DNA of 64,000 nt from Mucilaginibacter mali (lineage in GTDB: Bacteria > Bacteroidota > Bacteroidia > Sphingobacteriales > Sphingobacteriaceae), in contig NZ_CP054139.1 of the NCBI RefSeq assembly GCF_013283875.1, positions 1,054,001 to 1,118,000 of the forward strand, written 5' to 3'. Shown here one piece after another: positions 16,653 to 25,193 of this stretch. The position numbers were made by a program, and so were the translations under genes. Every line of letters begins with the position of its first letter. Position 1 is the first letter of the stretch. Under the pieces are notes generated by a model that saw only the letters and a program-made list of their open reading frames with translations, searched no databases and was not told the origin of the DNA.

Positions 16653-16853
16653 CTATTCTATCTCGTTGTCTTCCAGGTGTTTCTTTAAATTATGCAGCGT
16701 TGCTATGTTTTTCGCTTTAACTTCATCCGGATCTTTTTTTTCATGCAGCATAAAATCGGGTAGGTCTTCGGTGTAATAAATAATGTTATGCTCTTCTAAA
16801 AAGGCCACAAGTATTTTCTCTTCTTCGTTAGTAGGATGGACAATGTATTTCAT
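16653..16853 (-). CDS. Small antitoxin-like protein, 66 aa
   Basis: The product reads MKYIVHPTNEEEKILVAFLEEHNIIYYTEDLP and then a charged helical tail (KKHLEDNEIE). This resembles the short Bacteroidota antitoxins that sit upstream of RelE/ParE toxins: an N-terminal strand with an E-rich helix. No toxin gene follows: on the minus strand, the space downstream (16556-16652) carries a dispersed repeat, not a gene. It is therefore an orphan antitoxin or a regulator, at low certainty. Confidence 0.5.
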   Translation of the reverse strand: MKYIVHPTNEEEKILVAFLEEHNIIYYTEDLPDFMLHEKKDPDEVKAKNIATLHNLKKHLEDNEIE

Positions 16854-17044
16854 GATCTGCTTATTCTTGTTTCAAAATTACTAAAACTAAAACGATGGTT
16901 GCTGAATATTGCAAACTATCTACAACCATTCTTTGGGTGTGCGATTGCTTCGTTCCCTGCAGTGACGAGGTTTGAGAAAAACAAGGGCTCCTCTTTTGCA
17001 TAGCATCTGCGGGCCTTATGTTTTGAGACATCGTGATGGCCATA

Positions 17045-18384
17045 TTAAAACGATAGTTCTGCATTTGGGAATAACTTTTTCATTCTTTCTTCTTCCTGTT
17101 CATCAAATCCATTCCCGTTCAATATAAAATAACTAACCTTTTTAAGCTTGAGCAAACCCGGTGGCATTCGGTCAAATCCATTGTAAAATAGACTTAGCTT
17201 ATTAAGCTTATTCATTTTTGATAGTATTAAAAAAGTAGTATCCCATTTTAAGTTTGGTAATTTCCCTATGGCTAACCATTCTAAGTTTTTTAGTTTTGAC
17301 ATTTCTGTAGGTAATCTGATAAGAGGATTAGCCTTATATCTAATTTTTTGATATTCTTCAATCGCTTTACATGTCGGCTTATGTTATTAATGTTATTGCC
17401 TTGGAGATCAAGCTCGGTTAACCAACTCATATTAAAAATTGGAGCACCCCCCTTGTTTGTTAGCTTATTGCCACTTAATTGCAGTATTTTAAGGTTGGTC
17501 AGTTGAGTTATTTGCACTGGTATGGAAGAAATATCGTTACCATCTAAGCAGATTAATTTTAAGGTCTTCATATTCACGATATCTTTAGATATATGTTTTA
17601 CGCCTGACTGGCGCATCCAAATGGTATCTAATTGGGGTAGTATAGCAAATTCTTTAGGGAAGTTTTCAAATTCATTATATCCAAGATCAATATTCCGTAA
17701 GTTCTTGAGGTCGCCTTTTTTTAGACTGATGTTTTTTAAATGATTACCTGATAGGCTAAGGAAACGAATAGGTGTTCTTTTTATTGAAATTGGTATATCT
17801 GTAAGATCATTTCCATTTAGCCAAAGATCAGTCAAATGTTTTAACGTAATAATAGATTCGGGTATGGACGTTAAATTGTTATGATCCAACCAAAGGCTTT
17901 TAAGGTTGTCAAGATGTGATAAAACAGTTATCGCCTGATCGATATTTAAGTCTGGATTTTCACCAATGACAACTTCTTTTAATTCCGTTAATTTTGAAAT
18001 ACTTGTAGGGAGTTTGGTAAGCGTGTTGTCAGCTAATCCCAATACTTCAAGATTTTTTAGATTTGCAATTTCATCGGGAAGCGACGTGAGCTTGTTTTGG
18101 GCAAACCAAAATGACTTTAGATTTTTTAAATGTGATAGTACTGCTATTACCTGTTTAATATCCAGATCAGGGCATTCATCTAAACTAATTTCTTCAAGGT
18201 TCTTTAGTCGAAGGATCTCTATTGGAAGTGTTTTTATGCTATCCTTATGCAATGAAAGCTTTTTTACTTCAATTGAATCAGTAAGGGCATCTTTGATAGA
18301 TCGGTAGATTCTTGGATGACTGGATTGTCCAAAAACATTAACAATACAAAGTAAAAGGACAAGATAGGCTAAGGAAGTTTTCAT
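17045..18384 (-). pseudogene. Leucine-rich-repeat protein gene broken by a one-base frameshift
   Basis: Frame one (18384 down to 17290) encodes a signal peptide (MKTSLAYLVLLLCIVNVFGQ) and about a dozen LRRs of the LxxLxxLxLxxNxLxxLP type. It runs out of frame at about 17331-17334, where the minus strand reads ATAAGGCTAATCC. Restoring one G gives ...DIRANPLIRLPTEMSKLKNLEWL, continuing directly into the second frame (17302 down to 17045), which holds the remaining repeats. With the base restored it would be a 446-residue protein. It may be a real inactivation or a sequencing error in a G run. Codon use is more A+T-rich than its neighbours. Confidence 0.85.
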
Positions 18385-18445
18385 TTTAGTTAGAACTAAA
18401 TATACGATGCCAGATGATAGATTATTCCATAATATTTATTTAAAA

Positions 18446-18479
18446 ACAAAGGCCACTCTTTTTCAAGAATGGCCTTTGT
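18446..18479 (-). terminator. Rho-independent terminator of the rpsL-rpsJ operon
   Basis: On the minus strand ACAAAGGCCATTCTT pairs with AAGAGTGGCCTTTGT, giving an interrupted stem, followed by TTTTTA. It lies 26 bases after the rpsJ stop and ends the ribosomal operon before the LRR gene. Confidence 0.8.
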
Positions 18480-18504
18480 ATATTTTTCGGATCTTCCGGT
18501 ACTA

Positions 18505-18810
18505 TCACACTTTGATCTCAACTTCAACGCCGCTTGGCAATTCAAGCTTCATTAAAGCGTCTACAGTTTTTGAGTTAGAGCTGTAGATGTCTAATAAACG
18601 CTTGTAAGAGCACAGTTGGAACTGCTCGCGGGCTTTTTTGTTTACGTGCGGTGAACGCAATACGGTAAACACTTTTTTCTCGGTTGGCAGCGGCAGTGGT
18701 CCGCTAACTACAGCGCCTGTTGGCTTTACTGTTTTTACGATCTTCTCGGCCGACTTGTCGACCAGGTTGTAATCGTACGATTTTAATTTGATCCTGATTC
18801 TTTGGCTCAT
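18505..18810 (-). CDS. rpsJ: 30S ribosomal protein S10
   Basis: The 101-residue protein begins [20 protein letters not shown], a typical S10 N-terminus, and has the conserved [28 protein letters not shown] core. S10 binds 16S rRNA and is also the NusE transcription factor. The first seven codons of a longer open frame are rejected because the S10 start is conserved. It is the last gene of rpsL-rpsG-fusA-rpsJ. In many bacteria, S10 leads directly into rplC and the S10 cluster; here a terminator and a degenerate LRR gene follow, so that cluster must lie elsewhere. Confidence 0.97.
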   Translation of the reverse strand: MSQRIRIKLKSYDYNLVDKSAEKIVKTVKPTGAVVSGPLPLPTEKKVFTVLRSPHVNKKAREQFQLCSYKRLLDIYSSNSKTVDALMKLELPSGVEVEIKV

Positions 18811-18878
18811 TTTGTTGTTAATTATAACCAACTATAAGAGCTATTAATTATAGTTGATTGGGTTGATTATGTTTATTA

Positions 18879-18935
18879 AGTTGATTAGGTTGTTTCGAAG
18901 CAGCTAAACTACTCACTCAATCAACCTAATCAACT
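18879..18935. repeat. Inverted repeat between rpsJ and fusA
   Basis: AGTTGATTAGGTTG (18879-18892) is inversely repeated as CAACCTAATCAACT (18922-18935). More GTTGATTGG sequence extends the left arm. Its position inside a constitutive operon suggests a hairpin that could protect an mRNA end or adjust downstream expression. Confidence 0.6.
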
Positions 18936-18948
18936 AATCTCTAAAAGA

Positions 18949-21063
18949 CTATTCGTCGATAGCACCTTTTTTGCGGCCTTTGTTTTTGGCTACAACTTCT
19001 TCCTGTACGTTACGTGGCGCTTCAGAGTAGTGATCGAACTCCATTGTTGAAGTTGCACGACCCGAAGTGATGGTACGTAATTGCGTTACATAACCGAACA
19101 TTTCAGAAAGTGGTACCTGCGCTTTAATTACCTGCGCACCGTTACGGGTGTCCATACCTTGCAGCTGGCCACGACGACGGTTCATGTCACCGATCACGTC
19201 ACCCATGTTTTCTTCAGGGGTTAAGATCTCGATCTTCATGATCGGCTCTAACAATACCGGTTTACATTTTGGCAATGCTTCACGGTAAGCAGAACGGCCT
19301 GCGATCTCGAAAGATAACGCATCCGAATCGACCGCGTGGAACGAACCATCGATCAAACGAACTTTTAAGCTGGTTAATGGGAAGCCTGCCAGTACACCGT
19401 TATCCATAGCCGACTTGAAGCCTTTTTCTACAGATGGGATGAACTCGCGTGGGATAGAACCACCAACAATTTCGTTAACAAATTCTAAACCTTCTTTACC
19501 TTCTTCTCCCGGAGAAATAACCACCTGGATATCGGCAAATTTACCACGGCCACCGGTTTGTTTCTTATAAGTTTCACGGTGTTGGGTAGTGCCGGTGATA
19601 GCTTCTTTGTATGCTACTTGCGGAGCGCCCTGGTTAACCTCTACTTTAAATTCGCGTTTTAAACGGTCCATCAAAATATCAAGGTGCAACTCGCCCATAC
19701 CGCTAATTACAGTTTGGCCAGTGTCCTGATCGGTTTGTACACGGAAGGTTGGATCCTCTTCGGCCAGTTTACCTAAAGCGATACCTAATTTATCAACGTC
19801 GGCCTGAGTTTTAGGCTCGATAGCCAAACCGATAACCGGATCAGGGAATACCATTGATTCCAGTACGATCTTGTTTTTCTCGTCGCAAAGGGTATCGCCA
19901 GTTTTAATATCCTTAAAGCCTACTACCGCAGCAATATCACCTGCACCTACGTTAGGGATAGGGTTTTGCTTGTTAGCGTGCATTTGGAAGATACGGCTGA
20001 TACGCTCTTTGTTATCCGAACGCATGTTGTAAATGTATGAACCAGCATCCAGGTTACCCGAGTAAACACGGATGAAGCACAGACGGCCTACAAATGGGTC
20101 GGTAGCAATTTTAAATGCTAAAGCTGCAAACGGTTCTTTTACGTCTGGTTTAACCAATACTTCTTCGTTAGTATCAGGGTTGGTACCGATAACACCTTTT
20201 GAATCCATTGGCGAAGGCATCAACTCCATTACATAATCAAGCATGGTTTGTACACCTTTGTTTTTGAAAGATGAACCGCAAGTCATCGGAACGATCTTGC
20301 CGGCCAAAGTAGCCTGGCGTAAAGCGTCCAATACTTCGCGCTCGGTAATAGTAGTCGGATCTTCGAAGAATTTCTCCATCAGGTGATCGTCAAACTCAGC
20401 TACGGCTTCCAGTAATTTCTCTCTCCACTCGTTAGCTTCTTCCAGCATATCGGCAGGGATCGGAACCTCAGTAAAGGTCATACCTTTATCGTGCTCGTTC
20501 CAAACGATACCGCGGAAGTTGATCAGATCAACCACACCTTTAAACTGGTCTTCAGCACCGATAGGTAACTGCAATGGAATAGCAACGCTACCCAGCATTT
20601 CTTTAACCTGTTTAACCACGTTAAGGAAATCGGCACCGCTACGGTCCATTTTGTTTACGAAACCAATACGTGGCACGTTGTAGTTATTAGCCAAACGCCA
20701 GTTGGTTTCAGATTGAGGCTCAACACCGTCAACCGCGCTGAATAAAAATACCAGACCATCTAATACACGCAACGAGCGGTTTACCTCTACGGTAAAATCC
20801 ACGTGGCCCGGTGTATCAATGATGTTTACGTGGTAGTTATGACCACGGTATTTCCAGTTTACTGTAGTAGCAGCCGAAGTGATGGTGATACCGCGTTCCT
20901 GCTCCTGTGCCATCCAGTCCATGGTAGCTGCACCTTCGTGCACCTCGCCAATTTTGTGGCTAACACCGGCATAATAAAGGATACGTTCGGTAGTGGTAGT
21001 TTTACCGGCATCGATGTGAGCAGCGATACCAATATTTCTTGTGTATTTTAAGTCTCTTGACAT
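18949..21063 (-). CDS. fusA: Translation elongation factor G
   Basis: This 704-residue GTPase moves the ribosome along mRNA. The G1 loop [15 protein letters not shown] starts at about residue 15, and the switch regions follow ([31 protein letters not shown]). The five-domain architecture and length fit canonical EF-G, not the mitochondrial-like duplicates. It lies between rpsG and rpsJ, with gaps of about 120 and 138 bases. The gap after rpsG, though long, holds no recognised gene. Confidence 0.98.
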   Translation of the reverse strand: MSRDLKYTRNIGIAAHIDAGKTTTTERILYYAGVSHKIGEVHEGAATMDWMAQEQERGITITSAATTVNWKYRGHNYHVNIIDTPGHVDFTVEVNRSLRVLDGLVFLFSAVDGVEPQSETNWRLANNYNVPRIGFVNKMDRSGADFLNVVKQVKEMLGSVAIPLQLPIGAEDQFKGVVDLINFRGIVWNEHDKGMTFTEVPIPADMLEEANEWREKLLEAVAEFDDHLMEKFFEDPTTITEREVLDALRQATLAGKIVPMTCGSSFKNKGVQTMLDYVMELMPSPMDSKGVIGTNPDTNEEVLVKPDVKEPFAALAFKIATDPFVGRLCFIRVYSGNLDAGSYIYNMRSDNKERISRIFQMHANKQNPIPNVGAGDIAAVVGFKDIKTGDTLCDEKNKIVLESMVFPDPVIGLAIEPKTQADVDKLGIALGKLAEEDPTFRVQTDQDTGQTVISGMGELHLDILMDRLKREFKVEVNQGAPQVAYKEAITGTTQHRETYKKQTGGRGKFADIQVVISPGEEGKEGLEFVNEIVGGSIPREFIPSVEKGFKSAMDNGVLAGFPLTSLKVRLIDGSFHAVDSDALSFEIAGRSAYREALPKCKPVLLEPIMKIEILTPEENMGDVIGDMNRRRGQLQGMDTRNGAQVIKAQVPLSEMFGYVTQLRTITSGRATSTMEFDHYSEAPRNVQEEVVAKNKGRKKGAIDE

Positions 21064-21186
21064 GTTTGTTTTTTTATGATTTCACCGATTTTGGAAATGA
21101 TTCCACCGGTTTGCAATAATAACTACGTTATGTAATCTTAATGTTAACCGGTGAAATCCTTTTATATCTCAGTGTAATCTTAGATA

Positions 21187-21654
21187 TTAGAAACGGAAAT
21201 GTGAGAACGCTTTGTTAGCTTCAGCCATTTTGTGGGTGTCCTCTTTTTTCTTCACAGCGGCACCTTCACCTTTAGCAGCAGAGATGATCTCGGCAGCCAG
21301 TTTCTCCATCATGGTTTTTTCGCCACGACGACGTGCATAGCTGATCAGCCATTTCATACCCAAAGCCACTTTACGTTCCGGACGAACCTCGGTAGGCACC
21401 TGGAAGTTAGCACCACCTACACGGCGGCTTTTCACTTCAACAGCAGGCATTACGTTATTCAGCGCTTTTTTCCAGGTATCTAAACCGTTTTCGCTGGTTT
21501 TCTTTTCAACAATTTCTACAGCATTGTAAAAGATAGCGTACGCGGTAGATTTTTTACCATCGTACATCATGTTGTTTACAAACCTGGTTACCAAAACATC
21601 ATTAAATTTTGGATCAGGAAGAAGGATTCTTTTTTTTGGTTTTGACTTTCTCAT
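21187..21654 (-). CDS. rpsG: 30S ribosomal protein S7
   Basis: The 155-residue product starts [27 protein letters not shown] and carries the S7 core including [20 protein letters not shown] and [19 protein letters not shown] segment (here [16 protein letters not shown]). It binds the 3' domain of 16S rRNA. The gap to rpsL is 19 bases. An unusual feature for this phylum is a strong Shine-Dalgarno GGAGG at 21664-21668, spaced nine bases from the start, which makes the start choice secure. Confidence 0.98.
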   Translation of the reverse strand: MRKSKPKKRILLPDPKFNDVLVTRFVNNMMYDGKKSTAYAIFYNAVEIVEKKTSENGLDTWKKALNNVMPAVEVKSRRVGGANFQVPTEVRPERKVALGMKWLISYARRRGEKTMMEKLAAEIISAAKGEGAAVKKKEDTHKMAEANKAFSHFRF

Positions 21655-21673
21655 TGTTACTATCCTCCTTTAA

Positions 21674-22087
21674 TTATTTCTTTTTACCTTTTGCCGGTGC
21701 AGCAGCTGCCTGACCTGGTTTAGGGCGTTTAGTACCATATTTAGAACGACGCTGGTTACGACCGTTAACGCCAGAAGTATCCAATGCACCACGGATGATG
21801 TGGTAACGTACACCTGGTAAGTCTTTAACACGACCGCCACGGATCAACACGATCGAGTGCTCCTGCAGGTTGTGGCCTTCGCCAGGGATGTAGGCATTCA
21901 CCTCTTTACCGTTGGTTAAGCGCACACGGGCAACTTTACGCATTGCTGAGTTTGGTTTCTTAGGGGTAGTGGTGTACACACGGGTGCACACGCCTCTTCG
22001 CTGTGGACAGCTGTCCAACGCTGGCGACTTACTCTTGTCAACCAGAGCTACTCTACCTTTTCTAACTAATTGCTGAATAGTAGGCAT
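21674..22087 (-). CDS. rpsL: 30S ribosomal protein S12
   Basis: The 137-residue protein has the S12 hallmarks: [32 protein letters not shown] and [13 protein letters not shown]. The lysines in PKKPNS, which change in streptomycin-resistant mutants, are wild type. A C-terminal tail rich in Ala/Lys ([14 protein letters not shown]) extends it beyond the E. coli length. It is the first gene of the operon and lies 70 bases from a strong promoter at 22158-22188. Confidence 0.98.
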   Translation of the reverse strand: MPTIQQLVRKGRVALVDKSKSPALDSCPQRRGVCTRVYTTTPKKPNSAMRKVARVRLTNGKEVNAYIPGEGHNLQEHSIVLIRGGRVKDLPGVRYHIIRGALDTSGVNGRNQRRSKYGTKRPKPGQAAAAPAKGKKK

Positions 22088-22157
22088 TTCTTGCTTTTTG
22101 TTTTACTTCTTTTTATCCCTTCGTCCAGCCGACATTGGCGGGCACTTTTCGGGACTG

Positions 22158-22188
22158 CAAAAGTATGAACTTTATTTTTGATTTTCAA
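22158..22188 (-). promoter_or_regulatory. Promoter of the rpsL operon
   Basis: The minus strand has TTG at 22186-22188 and TACTTTTG at 22158-22165, 20 bases apart. This matches the Bacteroidota pattern TTG...TAnnTTTG. The leader to rpsL is about 65 bases. Confidence 0.7.
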
Positions 22189-22334
22189 GTGGTTGGTTAA
22201 AAAAGTTTTGAGGTTTTGCAAAGTTTTAATGTTGAAAGGTTTTAAGATTGCAAAGTTGTTGTTTAATAGCGGGTTAGATGTAAATTAGAGGCAGGTAACA
22301 GCGTAATAATAGCGGGCAAAAATTATATTGATAA

Positions 22335-22598
22335 ATGAAGTATATAAAAAGCCATTGGGACGAATCGCGCGGGGATAAATTTAATTATTGGGGTACATCA
22401 GAATGGTACTTTGAACTTGATGAGGATAACTATGTAACCCGGCAAATTGAAATATATGAAAACGGCCCGACCCTGAAATATGATGAAGATAATATTGAAG
22501 ATGAATACGGTGGCCTGGCAGAAAAAACATTGGATTTGGATGAAATGGAATATACGGTGATGAGCAATGCTGATTTTGAAGAAATTTGGAAAAAGTGA
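22335..22598 (+). CDS. Small acidic protein, DUF6881-like
   Basis: The 87-residue product is rich in Asp/Glu and begins MKYIKSHWDESRGDKFNYWGTSEWYFELDEDN, then TRQIEIYENGPTLKYD. The N-terminal pattern of MKYIKxxW and a later ELDE(D)xxxxRxIEIYxNG resembles DUF6881-type small proteins. Such proteins occur near polymorphic toxin loci, which is not the case here. It starts 250 bases from rpsL on the opposite strand. Function unknown. Confidence 0.65.
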   Translation: MKYIKSHWDESRGDKFNYWGTSEWYFELDEDNYVTRQIEIYENGPTLKYDEDNIEDEYGGLAEKTLDLDEMEYTVMSNADFEEIWKK

Positions 22599-22637
22599 TT
22601 GTTTTTTTGAAAATGAACGGAAGCATTTCATCGGGTC

Positions 22638-22706
22638 GGGTAGCCCCGTGTTCCGCTCATACTACACAAGGCATTAGCCACAGGGCCGGTATCCGCTTCA
22701 CCCGGG
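22638..22706 (-). repeat. GGATACCGGCC family repeat, copy 2
   Basis: Reverse orientation copy of the repeat at 16571. It contains GCGGATACCGGCC then TGTGGCTAATGCC and TGTGTAGTATGAGCGG on the minus strand. It is followed by simpler GGCTAAAGCC palindromes (22765-22784, 22860-22879). Confidence 0.7.
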
Positions 22707-22764
22707 TTTAGGCTGAGTGGGGAGTGCTGGCGTTTGGCTAAAGCCGATATTGTGCCGGCTTATT

Positions 22765-22913
22765 CCGTTGGCTGAAGCCAACGGCAATGAAATAAATTCA
22801 TGATCATAATGTTCGCTATGATAATTGCTGGTCTCCGGTCGGGTAGCAAATGTTCATTGCCGTTGGCTTTAGCCAACGGATTGAGTAGGTAAAAATGGGG
22901 GCTTTAGCCTAAA
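22765..22913. repeat. CCGTTGGC-nnnn-GCCAACGG palindrome cluster
   Basis: Two exact hairpins, CCGTTGGC-TGAA-GCCAACGG at 22765-22784 and CCGTTGGC-TTTA-GCCAACGG at 22860-22879, are followed by GGGCTTTAGCCTAAA. Related palindromes with compensating base changes are at 50997-51118 (CCGTCGGC and CCGTTGAC stems). Compensatory changes imply that folding, not the exact sequence, is kept. Confidence 0.8.
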
Positions 22914-22927
22914 TTTATCGATAACAT

Positions 22928-22963
22928 TAAAGGCCTGCGATGTTTAACAACGCAAGCCTTTAA
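22928..22963 (-). terminator. Possible hairpin terminator after small lipoprotein
   Basis: AAAGGCcTGCG and CGCAaGCCTTT form a 10-bp stem with one mismatch, 8 bases past the lipoprotein stop on the minus strand. The T-run afterwards is short, so support is moderate. Confidence 0.45.
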
Positions 22964-22970
22964 CATCGCT

Positions 22971-23096
22971 TTACTTGGCCGGCGCTCCCGGAGGGGTAGG
23001 CGGTTTCGGCGGCGCTTCGCGCGGAGCGGCGCAGCCGGTAGCTAATGCGGCGACAATCGCGCCCAGCATCAGCATGCTTAATAATTTCTTTTTCAT
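22971..23096 (-). CDS. Very small proline-rich lipoprotein, 41 aa
   Basis: The minus strand reads MKKKLLSMLMLGAIVAALAT and then GC, a textbook lipoprotein signal with the cysteine at residue 22. The mature part has about 20 residues rich in Pro and Ala (PREAPPKPPTPPGAPAK). The hairpin after its stop supports a real transcript. Entericidin-like small lipoproteins are a possible parallel, but no motif proves it. Confidence 0.55.
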   Translation of the reverse strand: MKKKLLSMLMLGAIVAALATGCAAPREAPPKPPTPPGAPAK

Positions 23097-23233
23097 AGTA
23101 GTAAATGTTTGTTATAGATATAATAAATGCATGGTGTCATTTGTTTTGAAAGTCCTGTTAAAACAAACATTTGTATATCTTTAGAAACAAATACATTTGC
23201 ACTGTTTAAACAGATAAACGTTTATACAATTCT

Positions 23234-24463
23234 ATGTCAAATAAATTAGCTGAAAGGCCCAAGATTTTTGTTGATAAAGTACATCTAAAAGGATTTAAAT
23301 CTATTGAAGATGTTACTATTGATTTTAAAGAAGGGCTGAATATATTGATAGGTAAAAATGGTTCTGGGAAATCGAATTTTTTAGAGCTAATGGAGAAGGT
23401 GCTTTATCATCCTCGAGGAGCAATAATATTTTTTGATTACGCTAAGATTATTTTGAAAACAAACGATAATCATACTTTTTTTATTGAGATAGAACGGCCT
23501 TCAAGAAATATTTCTTACCGAAAAGATGAAATTGATGAAAGACAATATGTGATTGAAAAATTTTATCTTGATAATGAAATAATTTTTGATAGTTCTATAG
23601 ATAGCATGTTGAGAAAACCTTTTCTATTTAAAGGTAAGAAATTCTATTATACATCCAGCGCTACTTATGCTTTACAAAGAATTGGGTATCAATCAATATC
23701 TCCTAAATATATTGGTTTCAATTTACCTGATAAACTAGAATATATAGCTACTTCAGGGACTTTTACATTTGAAATTGAAGATTTATTAGAAGCTTCTTTC
23801 GATAGGAGTTTGAATTTTTTAAATTCACTATTATGGAGTCTTGAAGCAAATATAGGTGATAATGCAATAGCCGAAGCAAAGAATGAAATAATATCGCCTG
23901 AGAAGATTATTGATTTAGTGAATGAAAGTATTAGTAATTTACTAATACCTCAACAAATAATAATTGATAATATTAGAGCTTTTAGCCCAATTGAAGATTT
24001 AAGATTTAATAAAAACATAAACTTATATAACGACAGTAAAAGAATAATAGTAGAAAATATAAAACTTGAATTCAAAATTAATGGTAATTGGATGCCTTGG
24101 TCACAGTTGTCTGACGGAACTAAAAGATTGTTTTATATAATTTCGGAAGTAACATACACTGCTGGTTTAATATTAATCGAAGAACCCGAATTAGGCATCC
24201 ACCCTCATCAATTTAACCTGCTAATGGATTTCTTAAAAGAGCAATCCGAACACAAACAAATACTGATATCAACGCATGCTCCAAAAGCATTAGATCACTT
24301 ATCTCCTGAGGAATTAGATAGTATATTAATTGCCAGCTACGATCTGAAAAAAGGTACGCAAATAAGGCACCTTACATCCAAAGAGATTACTAAGGCTAAA
24401 AAGTACATGAAAGAAGTTGGCTTTTTTAGCGATTATTGGACGCTTTCAGACCTTGAAGAATGA
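23234..24463 (+). CDS. AAA ATPase of the OLD/RecF type, candidate defence protein
   Basis: The 409-residue product carries a complete ABC-type ATPase: Walker A GKNGSGKS at 40-47, signature-like LSDGTKR at 292-298, Walker B LILIEEPE at 312-319, and an H-loop STHAPKALD at 346-354. A long insertion with little similarity to known families fills residues 80-280. The fold is of the SMC/RecF-like AAA_21 group. The downstream gene starts within its stop codon (ATGA), which indicates a two-protein system. The gene pair is distinctly A+T-rich compared with flanking genes. OLD-like ATPase plus TOPRIM-like partners are a recurring anti-phage design (e.g. PARIS, Septu-like); direct proof is absent. Confidence 0.8.
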   Translation: MSNKLAERPKIFVDKVHLKGFKSIEDVTIDFKEGLNILIGKNGSGKSNFLELMEKVLYHPRGAIIFFDYAKIILKTNDNHTFFIEIERPSRNISYRKDEIDERQYVIEKFYLDNEIIFDSSIDSMLRKPFLFKGKKFYYTSSATYALQRIGYQSISPKYIGFNLPDKLEYIATSGTFTFEIEDLLEASFDRSLNFLNSLLWSLEANIGDNAIAEAKNEIISPEKIIDLVNESISNLLIPQQIIIDNIRAFSPIEDLRFNKNINLYNDSKRIIVENIKLEFKINGNWMPWSQLSDGTKRLFYIISEVTYTAGLILIEEPELGIHPHQFNLLMDFLKEQSEHKQILISTHAPKALDHLSPEELDSILIASYDLKKGTQIRHLTSKEITKAKKYMKEVGFFSDYWTLSDLEE

Positions 24464-25032
24464 TAAAGGTTGGCCTTGTAGGTGAAGACCCAAGCGATAC
24501 TTCATCAATTAAAAATTTATTGGAGAAAAGGTACAAAAAGCAAGTTCAATTTTGCGTGTTAACACCGCGTATCAAAGGCTATCATTTAGATACAAAAAAG
24601 CTGAAAGATCAGTTACCAATTGAGGCCAAAGACAAGAAGTGTAACCTGGTTATTTTCGTGCGCGATTTGGACGATCTTGCATCAAATAAAAACAAGTTGA
24701 AACAACGAAAGGATTGGTTTCAATCGTTAAATGTATTAGTAGATAACAAGGGCGTTTTGCTATTAAATATATGGGAATTGGAAGCATTGATATTGGGCGA
24801 TATTGACACTTTTAATGCAGCGTATAAAACCTCTCATAAAACAAAAGCTAACCCCATGTTTCAATCTAAACCAAAAGAGTTTTTGAAACAATTAACTGCC
24901 AGATTAAATAAACAATTTCACGAATCACATTGCCCCGAAATATTCAAAAAATTAGACATCGATTTAGTCGAAAAGAACTGTTCATGCTTCAGCGCTTTCA
25001 TCACCGAATTCAACAAAAGATTAGTACAATAA
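24460..25032 (+). CDS. TOPRIM-like (DUF4276-type) partner of the ATPase
   Basis: The 190-residue protein begins MIKVGLVGEDPSD, with a conserved Glu9 in the position of the TOPRIM glutamate, and has RDLDD at residues 68-72 for the DxD metal site, followed by ELEALILGD at 107-114. Together these are the recognisable pattern of TOPRIM-like DUF4276 proteins. It overlaps the ATPase stop by four bases and so is surely co-translated. TOPRIM partners in OLD-type systems are nucleases, so a DNA- or tRNA-cleaving effector is inferred. Family assignment is by motif reading only. Confidence 0.6.
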   Translation: MIKVGLVGEDPSDTSSIKNLLEKRYKKQVQFCVLTPRIKGYHLDTKKLKDQLPIEAKDKKCNLVIFVRDLDDLASNKNKLKQRKDWFQSLNVLVDNKGVLLLNIWELEALILGDIDTFNAAYKTSHKTKANPMFQSKPKEFLKQLTARLNKQFHESHCPEIFKKLDIDLVEKNCSCFSAFITEFNKRLVQ

Positions 25033-25077
25033 CCTCCGTGTCCTCCGTGCAAAACTCCGTGTCCTTTGTGGTTAAAT
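25033..25077. repeat. Half copy of the TTAACCACAAAGG repeat
   Basis: CTCCGTGTCCTCCGTGC and CTCCGTGTCCTTTGTGGTTAAA follow the TOPRIM-like stop. This is one arm of the family seen as an inverted pair at 11344-11462 and 62221-62331. Confidence 0.55.
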
Positions 25078-25193
25078 TGCCACTATTATAAAACACAATC
25101 CCACCCCGCAAATTCACCATTTCACCACATTGCATTCACAAAATAAAAACGCATATTTAACGTCTTAATAAATAAGCGTAAAGCTTTTGGTAA

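Noticed and set aside
17045..17302. Separate small LRR gene
   Set aside because: Its repeats continue those of the upstream frame with a one-base shift, so it is the tail of the broken gene, not an independent gene.
22765..22913. CRISPR-like array
   Set aside because: Repeats are palindromes at irregular spacing with no uniform spacers and no cas genes.
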